From assembly GCA_928721915.1 (NCBI GenBank), contig CAKMVZ010000006.1, positions 124,001-188,000 on the forward strand: a stretch of DNA of 64,000 nucleotides. The letters are read 5' to 3'. The notes under the pieces are model-generated. The model saw nothing but the letters and a program-made list of their open reading frames with translations. It was not told the origin of the DNA and did no database searches. Source of the stretch: an uncultured Clostridia bacterium (GTDB taxonomy: Bacteria > Bacillota > Clostridia > TANB77 > CAG-508). This document shows, piece by piece, positions 48,602 through 58,492 of this stretch. Positions within the stretch are counted from its first letter, which is position 1; the number at the start of each line of letters is the position of its first letter. Position numbers and translations under genes: made by a program.

Positions 48602-50111
48602 ATGAAAGGAAACAAAAGAGGTGTAACTCTGATAGCGCTGATCATAACAATAATAGTATTGCTAATTTTGGCAGGAGTAACAATTGCCTTAGTAGTTCGG
48701 AGATAATGGAGTATTAAATCAAGCAGTAAACGCAGCAGATGAGACAAATAGAGCAAATGTGCAAAGCGAATTAGAAATGGCAGTAGCAGCAGTTGTAACA
48801 GATTGGAGTGGAGACAGATATGTAAATGGAAATAACCAAAGTCTAACACAGTATATGACAAAAGCAAGAGTAGAAAGCAATATGAATACAGCAGACTATG
48901 TGTTAGCAGCATTTACGTTAAATACAACTAATGGAGTAAGCGTAACATATAAAAATAAAGGATATAACTTTACAGTAACAATAACAGACTCAGGAAATAG
49001 TGCAAAAGTAACATATGAAGGAGAAGGAGAGCCAGCAGAAGTAAAAGAATGGATAGAAAATGAAGATGGAAGTGTAACAGATGGAGAAGTAACACTTCAA
49101 GTAGGGGATTATATAAATTATAATCCATTAGAAGGAGTAGCAGAAGAAAATACAACATATACATCATATGCTACTGAAACTGGATATGATACAGATCAAG
49201 TATTTGACATACAAAATTATGTAGATGGTGGATGGAGATGGCAAGTATTTGGAGTAGAAAATGGAAAGCTACAAATAATATCAGAGAACACAATTGGAAC
49301 AACAGAAGAAGATGAAGAATATGCAAATTCAAATTATTATTTAGTCGGAAGAACAGGATATCAAAATGTAATAACAGAATTAGATAAAATATCTGAATTA
49401 TATGGACAAGGAGAATATGCAGAAAGTGCAAGAAGTATAACAGTAGAAGACGTAAACAGAATTACAGAATATAATCCGGAAACAGATTTTACTGAGTATG
49501 ATGGAGGATTGAGGGAATATGGAAATGTAATAGATTATTTTTGGCAAGGAACAAATTATCCATATTATTCATCAATAAGAGCAGGTAATGGATTAAGTGG
49601 AAGTTTAAGCACAAGCCATAATAACAGTTCATATGGAAATAGCTTTTGGTGGTATGATTTTGAAGCAGAAGAATGGAAAAGTTCACCATATCAATCAGGA
49701 GCTACAACACCAGCAGAACCAATAAAAGAAAGTTCATTAGAAGGAGATAACTATATAACAACATTAGAGTTTGATGATTATTACTATACAGGTAGTGACT
49801 ATATAAGTGATACATCATCAAGTTTGTATAAAATGCTATTTGATGATGTTCAATATACAGGGGAGAACAGCAATTATTGGCTCGCCTCTCGCTCGGTCAG
49901 TGCCGTCTCTCGCTCGGTCAGTGCCGTCTATGACTACGCTTATTTCTACGTGCGTCTTGTCTACGATGGTGACGTCTACTCCAATGGCTTGGCGAATACG
50001 TATGGCTATGAGAGCGATAGCTACTATGGCGTGCGCCCCCTAGTTTCTCTACAGTCTAACATCCAGCTAACTAGCGCAGGAGCAAACACTTGGGATATCT
50101 CAGCTTCATAA
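48602..50111 (+). CDS. Type IV pilin-like surface protein with variable C-terminal domain (one CGGN recoding site)
   Basis: 502 residues when CGGA at 48698 is read as glycine. MKGNKRGVTLIALIITIIVLLILAGVTIALVV is a prepilin N-terminus, continued by GDNGVLNQAVNAADETN in the +1 frame, a standard continuation in clostridial pilin-like proteins; without it only 34 codons are read. The C-terminal domain contains NYWLASRS and SYYGVRPLVSL, like DUF6273/C-type-lectin-like surface domains. The stretch 49880-50095 is strikingly GC-rich (TCT CGC TCG GTC AGT GCC) and holds a 21-bp tandem duplication. A cassette of different origin is suggested. Confidence 0.82.
48698..48701 (+). other. CGGN recoding site (pilin-like 2)
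   Basis: In-frame GTT-CGG-AGA-TAA; the +1 frame reads GDNGVLNQA, restoring ALVVGDNGVL. Confidence 0.93.
49880..50095 (+). repeat. GC-rich cassette with 21-bp tandem duplication
   Basis: Codons in this part end in C or G far more than elsewhere in the window. Two perfect copies of TCTCGCTCGGTCAGTGCCGTC (21 bases, encoding SRSVSAV) lie at about 49887-49928. CGG inside TCG-GTC is out of phase and read normally. Confidence 0.85.
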
Positions 50112-50616
50112 AATAAGAAGCAGAAATTTTGTTAAAATCTTTTGCGTAAGGCCTTGTGTCTTACGCAAAAGAAAAGTGGCAGTTTTTTTAAAATTTTAAA
50201 AAAGAATAAAAAAGGATATGGGGATAGTTCTTTTGTCTCTCCATTATCTAATTTATAAATATTTTCATATAAAAAAACTTTTCTTTTCATTGTTATCACC
50301 TATAATATTTTAAACTAAAATATAAAAAAATTAAATGAAGTTTAAAGACAAAATTTAAATTACAAATTTAATATATAATTTATTCTTAGAAAATGTAAAA
50401 AAATTAGAAATGGTAAAATTAAAATACCGGTTTTGAAAAATAAAAAATGTAAAAAAATTGAAAAAGTGCTTGACTTTTTAATGGTGTTGTATTAAAATAA
50501 TAAAGCATTATATGGATAGATAGATTAGTTTTTTGGTTTTTCCCGGTAATTAAACCTAAAAAGCTAATTTATATATAAATATTTTTTAAAATTTAAGAGG
50601 AGGGTATTAGAATACC
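50112..50616. promoter_or_regulatory. Intergenic region: hairpin, small minus ORF, rplM promoter and leader
   Basis: A stem TTTTGCGTAAG/CTTACGCAAAA (about 50139-50169) without T tract follows the pilin gene. A minus-strand 52-codon ORF (50132-50290, MKRKVFLYENIYKLDNGETKEL) is weakly supported and may be a gene remnant. The rplM promoter is TTGACT (50470-50475), 17-base spacer, TAAAAT (50493-50498). The ~100-base leader with TTTTTCCCGGTAATTAAACC before rplM may be an L13-type autoregulatory leader. Confidence 0.5.
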
Positions 50617-51054
50617 ATGAATAATACTACATATAGCCCTAAAGCGGGAGAAATCGAAAGAAAATGGTATATAATAGATGCAGCTGGAAAACCAGTAGGT
50701 AGAGTTGCTACTGAAGTTGCAAAATTATTAAGAGGAAAACACAAACCAACATTTACTCCAAATATGGATATGGGAGATTTTGTTATAGTTATAAATTGTA
50801 AAGATGCAATATTTACAGGTAGAAAATTAGATCAAAAAGTATATAGACGTCACTCTGGATATATTGGAGGAATGAAAGAAACTTCAGCTAGAGTTATGAT
50901 GGAAAACAAACCAGAACAAGCAATGTTCTTAGCTGTAAAAGGAATGTTGCCTCATACAAAACTTGGAAGACAAATGATTAAAAAAGTTAGAGTATATGCA
51001 GGAAGCGAACATGAAAATGCAGCTCAAAAACCAGAAGTTTGGGAGGTAAAGTAG
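50617..51054 (+). CDS. rplM: 50S ribosomal protein L13
   Basis: 145 residues: KWYIIDAAGKPVGRVATEVAKLLRGKHKPTFTPNMDMGDFVIVIN and RHSGYIGGMKE are diagnostic for L13. AGGAGGG precedes the ATG. It forms the universal rplM-rpsI operon. The frame is intact with no in-frame CGG. Confidence 0.98.
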   Translation: MNNTTYSPKAGEIERKWYIIDAAGKPVGRVATEVAKLLRGKHKPTFTPNMDMGDFVIVINCKDAIFTGRKLDQKVYRRHSGYIGGMKETSARVMMENKPEQAMFLAVKGMLPHTKLGRQMIKKVRVYAGSEHENAAQKPEVWEVK

Positions 51055-51057
51055 AAA

Positions 51058-51453
51058 ATGGCTAAATCAGAAGTTTACCTAGGAACAGGTAGAAGAAAAA
51101 AATCAATTGCTAGAGTTAGATTAACAGAAGGAAAAGGAAATATAGTTGTTAATGGAAAAACTTTAGATGAATATTTTGGAACAGAAATATTAAAAGTTAT
51201 AGTAAAACAACCATTTAGTGTTACAAATACAGATGGAAAATATGATGTTATTTGTAAAGTAACAGGTGGAGGATTTACTGGCCAAGCAGGAGCTATAAGA
51301 CATGGAATAGCAAGAGCTTTAAATGAAGCAAATTCAGATTACAGACCAGCTTTAAAATCAAATGGATTCTTAACAAGAGATTCACGTATGAAAGAAAGAA
51401 AAAAATACGGTCTTAAAAAAGCAAGAAAAGCTCCACAATTTTCAAAAAGATAA
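51058..51453 (+). CDS. rpsI: 30S ribosomal protein S9
   Basis: 131 residues: YLGTGRRKKSIARVRL, GNIVVNGKTLDEYF and the C-terminal RMKERKKYGLKKARKAPQFSKR, with the conserved terminal KR that reaches the ribosomal P site. It starts 3 bases after rplM. TAC-GGT near the end contains CGG out of phase. Confidence 0.98.
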   Translation: MAKSEVYLGTGRRKKSIARVRLTEGKGNIVVNGKTLDEYFGTEILKVIVKQPFSVTNTDGKYDVICKVTGGGFTGQAGAIRHGIARALNEANSDYRPALKSNGFLTRDSRMKERKKYGLKKARKAPQFSKR

Positions 51454-51463
51454 AAATTTTTTC

Positions 51464-51496
51464 AAAAACTTGGAAAATATATTCCAAGTTTTTTTG
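51464..51496 (+). terminator. Intrinsic terminator
   Basis: Arms AAAAACTTGGAA and TTCCAAGTTTTT with a 6-base loop, then T. Confidence 0.92.
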
Positions 51497-51642
51497 TTTG
51501 AGCAATTTAAAAATGTAAAAATTTAAACAAAAAAAGATTTATGAAATAAGGTGTAAAAATATATAATATTATAAAAAATGTATAAATTTTTCCTAATTTG
51601 TCATAATAAGAATAAAGTTGATGAAAAAGGAGGAATTTGAAA

Positions 51643-52198
51643 TTGAAGGCAACAGGTGTTGTAAGAAGAATTGATGATTTAGGCAGAGTTGTTATTCCAA
51701 AAGAAATTAGGAAAACTCTTCATATAAAAGAGCGGAGATCCGCTAGAAATTTTTACAGATAAAGAAGGAGAAGTAATTTTAAAAAAATATTCTCCAATAG
51801 GCGAACTTTCAGAATTTGCAACAACTTATGCAGATACTTTATCTAAAACTACAGGTCATATTGCATGTATAACTGATAAAGATACAGTAATTGCAGTTTC
51901 AGGAGGCTCAAAAAAAGATTTTTTAGAAAAATCTTTAAGTAAGGAATTAGAAGAAGTTATGGAAAATAAGGAAGTTTTTAAAAGCAAAGATAATAACGAA
52001 ATTGCTATTCCTGTAACAGAAGGTGAGGGAAGAGAAAGAATTTATAACTCTCAAGTTATTTATCCAATAATTTCTGATGGAGATGTTATAGGAAGTGTAA
52101 TTATTATGGCAAAAGATGCAACAAAATCTTTGGGCGAACCAGAATACAAAGTAGCTCAATCCGCAGCAGGATTTTTGGGTAATCATTTAGAAATATAG
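51643..52198 (+). CDS. spoVT: Stage V sporulation protein T (one CGGN recoding site)
   Basis: 184 residues from a TTG start (AAGGAGG upstream) when CGGA at 51733 is read as glycine. The AbrB-type DNA-binding domain KATGVVRRIDDLGRVVIPKEIRKTLHIKE-GDPLEIFTD spans the site: REGDPLE-type is invariant in SpoVT/AbrB. The C-terminal GAF-like domain (GELSEFATTYADTLSKTTGHIACI) follows in the second frame. SpoVT is a forespore regulator under sigma-G, so recoding must also work in the forespore. Confidence 0.94.
51733..51736 (+). other. CGGN recoding site (spoVT)
   Basis: In-frame GAG-CGG; the +1 frame restores IKE-G-DPLEIFTD. Confidence 0.95.
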
Positions 52199-52220
52199 GT
52201 TGGAATAATTAAATTTTAGT

Positions 52221-52248
52221 TTGACAAAATTTAATTATGTGTTATAAT
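52221..52248 (+). promoter_or_regulatory. Promoter of candidate antitoxin RNA 2
   Basis: TTGACA at 52221-52226, 16-base spacer, TATAAT at 52243-52248. Confidence 0.75.
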
Positions 52249-52254
52249 GTTAAT

Positions 52255-52347
52255 ATAAAAAAAGAAATAGAGAACCACAAAAGTGGTTACTTTATAAGTG
52301 TTTATGCACACTCTAACGGGCTAGCAGAGTGTGCATTATTTTTAATT
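52255..52347 (+). ncRNA. Candidate antitoxin RNA 2
   Basis: An RNA of about 90 nt with an ACCAC/GTGGT hairpin and a terminator (TGCACACTCT/AGAGTGTGCA, 52305-52335, followed by T-rich sequence) converges on the minus-strand toxin gene. Its 5' segment AAAGAAATAGAGAA is also found at the 5' end of the toxin mRNA. Confidence 0.7.
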
Positions 52348-52461
52348 TTGTTTGCCTAATATATGTACAAGTACAATTATTAAGGCTATATCTATGATAG
52401 TTACTAATATTAAACTAGCAAATAACAAATTTATCATTAATAGTAAATACTGCTCTACCAT
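52342..52461 (-). CDS. Small hydrophobic (holin-like/type I) toxin peptide 2
   Basis: 39 residues on the minus strand: MVEQYLLLMINLLF, a long transmembrane helix and a short tail HILGKQN. The leader can form TACCACC/GGTGGTA around the Shine-Dalgarno AAGGAGG. The layout is the same as at 47157 with little sequence identity beyond MVE and hydrophobicity. Promoter on the minus strand: TTGACA (52549-52554), 17-base spacer, TATAAT (52526-52531). Confidence 0.75.
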   Translation of the reverse strand: MVEQYLLLMINLLFASLILVTIIDIALIIVLVHILGKQN

Positions 52462-52561
52462 ACATACCACCTCCTTTTGAGTTGGTGGTAACACACTTCT
52501 GCTTTTCTCTATTTCTTTAAAACGTATTATATAAATATATTGGTTGTATGTCAATATAAAA

Positions 52562-52997
52562 TTGCTTAAAAATTGACTTTTTGTAAAAAAAGTTTTAAAA
52601 GTATTTTTGTAAAAAAATATTTATAATAAAAATATTTCTAGATTTAAAATTTAGGAAAATAAATAATTAAAATAATATGAATTAAAATAAAAAAAGCCTT
52701 GAAAAAGGCTTTTTTTTGTAATATAATAAGTTCGCAAATTATATAATAAAAAGTTTTTAAAATACTAAAAAACTAGAGATTATAAAATATAAATTTATAT
52801 TTTACTGATATTTATAAAATCAAAGTTAAACTAAAATAAAACAAAAACTAAAATAAAACAAAAACTAAAATAAAACAAAACTAAAATAAAAACTAAAATT
52901 AAAATAAAATAAAAAATTAAAATAAAAATAAACTAAACTAAACAAAAAATTAAAATAAAAAATAATATTTAAATTTTAGAAAGGAATGAATTTTTAT
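52562..52997. repeat. Intergenic region with terminator and ACTAAAATAAAAC-type repeats
   Basis: A terminator (AAAAGCCTT/AAGGCTTTT, then T) lies at 52690-52717. From 52833 to about 52960 the sequence is a run of degenerate repeats of AAACTAAAATAAAAC. No gene is seen. Confidence 0.75.
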
Positions 52998-54750
52998 ATG
53001 AAGGCAATAGAGATTAGAAACAAATACTTAAACTTTTTTGAAAAAAAAGGTCATAAAATTATACCCTCAGCTCCATTAATTCCAGAAAATGATCCTTCAG
53101 TTCTATTTAACACTGCAGGTATGCAACAATTAGTTCCATATCTTTTAGGTCAAAAACACCCTTTAGGAAATAGACTTACAGATTATCAAAAATGTGTAAG
53201 AACAAATGATATAGATGAAGTTCGGAGATAACCGTCATTTAACATATTTTGAAATGCTTGGAAACTGGTCTTTAGGTGATTATTTTAAAGATGAGTCAAT
53301 AGCAATGAGCTATGAATTTTTAACTAAAGAATTAGGAATTCCAGCAGAAAAAATTTCTGTAACTTGCTTTGCAGGAGATGAAGATTGTGAAAAAGATTTA
53401 GTTTCTTATGAAGCATGGAAAAAAGCAGGAATTCCAGATGAGAGAATTTATTTTTTTGGAAAAGATGACAATTGGTGGATAGCAGGAGAAGAAGGTCCTT
53501 GTGGTCCTGATACAGAAATGTTTTATGATACAGGAAAGCCAAAATGTTCTCCAGAATGTAATCCAGCTTGCGATTGTGGAAAATATGTTGAAATTTGGAA
53601 TAATGTATTTATGGAATTTTATAAAGATAAAAATGGATATTCTAAATTAAAGCAAAAAAATGTTGATACTGGTTTAGGATTAGAGAGAATGGCTATGCTA
53701 CTTCAAGGAAAAGAAACTCCTTATGAAATAGAAATTTTTGAGCCAGTTATGAAAAAATTAGAAGAACTTCAAAAAAATGATTTTATTGAAAGTAGAAGAA
53801 TTGTAACAGAGCATTTGCGTTCAAGTATTATGATTATTAATGATGGTGGAGTTCCAAGTAATGTTGATAGTGGATATATTTTAAGAAGACTACTTCGTAG
53901 AATGACGAGACATTTAAATAAGCTAGAAGTAGATTTGAATAATCTTCCTGAAATTATTGATGTTTCAATAAATAGTCTAGTAGAACTTTATCCAGAATTA
54001 GAAGAAAATAAAGACAAAATAAAAAATGTTATTATTGAAGAAAAAAATAAATTTATGAAAACTCTAAAAAATGGTGAAAGAGAGTTTGAAAAAGTTGCAA
54101 ATAAAACAAGAAATGCTAATAAAACTATTATAGATACAATAGCAGTATTTAATCTTTATGAAACATATGGTTTTCCACCTGAAATGACAGAAGAACTTGC
54201 AAAAGAAGAAGGCTTAAAAGTTGATATGTCTGATTATCAAAGATTATTTAAAGAACATCAAGAAAAATCAAGACTTGGAAGCGACCAAAAATTTAAAGGT
54301 GGACTAGCTTCTACAGGAGAAATGGAAACAAAATATCATACTGCAACACATCTTTTAAATGCAGCATTAAAAGTAGTTTTAGGAGACCATGTTCATCAAA
54401 AAGGAAGTAATATAACAGAAGAAAGAATGAGATTTGATTTTTCTCATCCTGCAAAGATGACAGATGAAGAAAAACAAAAAGTAGAAGAATTAGTAAATAA
54501 ATGGATTCAAGATGGAATAGATGTTAAATGTGAAGAAATGACAAAAGAGGAAGCTGTAAAATCAGGAGCAGAATGTATGTTTATTGAAAAATATCCAGAT
54601 ATTGTTACTGTTTATACAATAGGTGATGTTTCAAAAGAATTATGTGGTGGACCTCATGTAAAAAATACATCCCAATTAGGTCATTTCAAAATAAAAAAAG
54701 AAGAAGCATCATCTTCTGGAGTTAGAAGAATTAAAGCTATTTTAGAATAA
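52998..54750 (+). CDS. alaS: Alanyl-tRNA synthetase, short form (one CGGN recoding site)
   Basis: 584 residues from ATG 52998 when CGGA at 53223 is read as glycine. The class II core has FFEKKGHKIIPSAPLIP, LFNTAGMQQLVPYLLG and, across the site, DIDEV-G-DNRHLTYFEMLGNWSLGDYF, an invariant AlaRS block. GLGLERMAMLLQG, the editing-domain HTATHLLNAAL and CGGPHV follow. The C-terminal DHHA1/C-Ala region of ~870-residue AlaRS is missing, so it is a short type. An ATG at 52986 is too close to the Shine-Dalgarno. Zero-frame translation ends after about 80 codons, which would be lethal without recoding unless another alaS exists. Confidence 0.96.
53223..53226 (+). other. CGGN recoding site (alaS)
   Basis: In-frame GTT-CGG-AGA-TAA; the +1 frame restores DEV-G-DNRHLTYFEM. 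Confidence 0.97.
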
Positions 54751-54765
54751 TTTTTGGAGGAGTTT

Positions 54766-57700
54766 ATGAAACTGAATTTGGATTTTTATAAAAATGAAGA
54801 AAATATTTCTGAATTAGAAAGACTACAAGCAGAAAAATATTTTTTAAATTCAACAAGTGAAGTAAATATTAAGGAACTTGAACTTAAAAATTATATGTTG
54901 TTTAGTCCAAATAGAAAAAATATTATATCTTGGTATGATTTTAAGAAAGAAAGTAATATTTTAGATTTAAATCCAAATTTTGGCGAAATAACAGGATTTT
55001 TATGTGAAAAATCCAAGAAAGTTACATCTATTTTAGATAGTAAAATAAAAGGTGAAGCTATAAAAAATAGATATAAAGATATTTCAAATTTAGAAGTAAT
55101 AGTAGGAAGTTTAAAAAATATAGTTCTTGATGAGAATTTTGATTATGCAATAATTATAGGATTAAATACAAAACAAGAACTTATAGAAAAAATTGATTTT
55201 GCTAAAAAATATTTAAAAAATGATGGAAAAATTTTATTTGCTTTTGATAATAAGTTTGGCATAAAATATTGGACAGGAATAAAAGAAGATGCTCCAAACC
55301 AATATGATCAAATACTGGGAAATGTTGATAAATTAAGCCTAGATAATATAAATGAAATTTTAAAACAAGAAAATTTAGAGGCACAAATTTTTTATGCTTT
55401 GCCAGATTATAAAATTACAAATGTTATTTTTTCAGATAAGTATATGCCAAATCTTGAATCAATTAGTTCTAGGCATTTACCATATTATGATGAAAATGAT
55501 GATTGTGAGTTTAGCCAAAGAAGTGCATATATAGAATTATTAAAAAATAATCCTGAAAATTTCAAATTTTTTGCAAATTCTTATTTGTGCGAGATTTCAT
55601 TAAATAAAGAATTTACAGATACAAAATATGCAAATTTTGAAATAGATAGAAAAGAACAATATGGAATAAAAACTGTTATAAAAAATGATTTTGTATATAA
55701 AACAGCTAATTCTAGTTTGGCTAAAAACCATATTGAAACAATAAAAAATAATATAAAAGTTTTAAATGAAAACAATATAAAAACTTTAGATTCTTTTGAT
55801 GAAGAAAAAATTATTAGTAAATTTGCTAAAAATGCAATTTCTTTAGATAGATATATAGTTAAAACTTGTGAAGAAAATGGAATAGACGAAGCTAAAAAAA
55901 TACTAGAAAAATTTGTTAAAACTATTATAGGAAAATTTAAAGAAATTAATATTCCAGAAAAGACTATTTTTGAGAAGTATAATATTAAAATTAATAAAGA
56001 AAATTTACATTTTATAAGAGAGGGATTAATTGATTTATGTCCACAAAATTGTTTTTATATTGATAATGATTTTTATATTTATGACCAAGAATGGTATGAG
56101 GAAAATGTTCCAATTGAATTTATAATTTTTAGAATAATTTTTCAAGGAAATTCTTTAGAAAAATATATTAAGAAAGAAGAATTATATGAATTATTTGGAA
56201 TTTCAAAATATGTAGATGATTTTATAAAATTAGAAGCTGCTTTTCAAGATAGTTTAAAAGATGAATATATGTGGGAATTATATAGAAAATCTTTTTTAAA
56301 TATTGGTAAAAAGAATGCCTATTTAAATAATTTAAAAGGAATTGTAGATAGTTCTAAAGTTCATATTAGAAATTTAGAAAGTCAAATTAGAATTTATGAA
56401 GATGATATAAGAAATTATGAGGAAAAAGTAAATAATTTAAATAATGAAAAAGAAGAATTAGCTCAAGCTACAAGAGATGCTCAAAATGCAGCTAGGATTT
56501 ATCAAGAACAAATCGCAACAATTGGTAAATCTCTGTCTTGGAAAATTACAAAACCACTTAGATATATTTCTTGGGTTGTAAGAAGCAGTAGACAAGTAAG
56601 GCTAAAGGATAGATTACTTCCAGCTGGAAGTAAAAGAAGAAGAAAATATGATGAATTTGTTCAAAAAAGAGCTTATTCAAAGTTAAAGAAAAAATACTCT
56701 AATATTATAGATGGAAAAACAGCTAAATTTTGGACAGAATTAGAAGTTAAATGTATTCAAGAAAAAGAAAAAAGAACTCATGATAATAACTATGATTATT
56801 GGATGGATGCCAATGATGTAACTTCAAGAGAATTACAATCTCAAAAAAATGTAAAATTTGAATTTATGCCTAAAATAAGTATAATTACTAGAATTTCAAA
56901 TTTTAATATTAGATTTTTTAGAGAATTACTATATTTTATGGCCGAACAATCTTATTCAAATTGGGAATTATGTATAGTAGATTCTAGCGAAAAACAAGAA
57001 AAAGAAATACAAAAAATAATAAAAAGAGAAAATCGTATTAAATATAAATTTATAGGAAAGACAAGTGGTATTTCTGAAGATTTTAATGAAGCTTTAAAAC
57101 TAGCAACAGGGGATTATATAGGAATCTTAAATGAAAATGATTATTTATCAAAAGATTGTTTATTTGAAGTTGTAAAAACTATAAATGAAAATTTAGAAGT
57201 AGAATTTATATATTCTGATGAAGATAAAGTTACAGAAGTAGGAGAGCAAAGATTTGCTCCACATTTTAAACCTGATTTTTCTATTGATACATTAAGAAGC
57301 CAAAACTATATAGGTAATTTTGCTGTAATAAAAAAAGAAATTATGGAAAAATTAGAAGGATTTAGAAGTAGTTTTGATAAGGCATATGAATTTGATTTAT
57401 ATTTAAGAATGTCAGAATTAGTAAAAGAAGAAAATATAAAACATATTATAAGAGTTTTATATCATAAAAGAGCTAATAATATGCAAATAGTTTTCCAAGA
57501 AGAAACAAAATCTAAAAATTTTGAAATAGAAAAATTAGCTATAGAAGAACATTTAAAAAGAGTTCGGATTAAATGCTAAAGTAAATGAAGGAAAAGTTGC
57601 AGGTTCATATGAAATAGAATATGAAGTAATTCGGAAACCCTAAAGTTTCAATAATGATACCAAATAAGGATGGAATTGATATTTTAAAAACTTGTATTAA

Positions 57701-58478
57701 TTCAATTTTAGAAAAAACTACGTATAATAATTATGAAATTGTTATTATTGAAAATAATAGTACATCTCAAGATACTTTTAATTATTATATAGAATTGGAG
57801 AAAAATCCTAAAATTAAAGTTTTAAGATATCCAGACAAAGGATTTAATTATTCAAGGATTATAAATTTTGGTGCAAGAAATTCTGATGGTGACTTTTTAA
57901 TTCAATTAAATAATGATACAGAATTGATAACACCAAATTGGTTAGAAAAAATGATTGGATTTTGTCAAAGAGATGATGTTGGAGCAGTAGGAGTAGCACT
58001 TTATTATCCAGATGGTTCATATCAACATGCAGGAGTTATTGTTGGACTTGGTGGTATTGCTGCAAATAGATTTAAAGATATTCCAAAAGGTGGACATGGC
58101 TATTGGAATCAAGAAAGTAGAATTGAAAATTTAAGCTCAGTTACAGCAGCTTGTATTATGACTAAAAAGTCTATATATGAAGAAGTAGGCTATATGAATG
58201 AAATTTTACAGGTAGCATTTAATGATGTAGATTTTTGTTTGAAAATAAGAGAAACAGGAAAACTAATTGTTTATGACCCTTTTGTTGAATTTTGGCATTA
58301 TGAATCAAAAACAAGGGGAATAGAGGACTCTCCAGAAAAAGTTAAAAGATTTCAAGGAGAAATAGATACTTTTGCAAAAGATTGGGAAGAGTTTTTGAAA
58401 AAAGGTGATCCTTATTATAATAAAAACTTAAGTTTAGATTCAGAAAGATATGATATTAAAACTTATAAAGCATATTAA
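54766..58478 (+). CDS. Multidomain glycosyltransferase with methyltransferase-like N-terminus (two CGGN recoding sites)
   Basis: 1236 residues from ATG 54766 (GGAGGAG upstream) when CGGA at 57565 and 57632 are read as glycine. Residues ~50-220 resemble a SAM methyltransferase (NILDLNPNFGEITGFL, VIVGSLKNI). A coiled coil (~545-600) follows, then two GT2 domains: PKISIITRISNF...YIGILNENDYL and, after the shifts, PKVSIMIPNKDGIDILK...DFLIQLNNDTELI with the DxD-like NND. The 22-codon middle frame (GLNAKVNEGKVAGSYEIEYEVI) is the usual linker between the halves. It probably builds a surface polysaccharide. Confidence 0.88.
57565..57568 (+). other. CGGN recoding site 1 (multidomain glycosyltransferase)
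   Basis: In-frame GTT-CGG; the +1 frame reads GLNAKVNEGKVAGSYE. Confidence 0.88.
57632..57635 (+). other. CGGN recoding site 2 (multidomain glycosyltransferase)
   Basis: In-frame ATT-CGG; the +1 frame reads GNPKVSIMIPNKDG, the start of the second GT2 domain. Confidence 0.93.
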
Positions 58479-58492
58479 ATTGGGAGATTTTT

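Noticed and set aside
48493..49689. Leu/His-rich minus-strand ORFs opposite the pilin-like gene
   Set aside because: They mirror the codon pattern of the real + strand gene and have no ribosome sites or conserved motifs.
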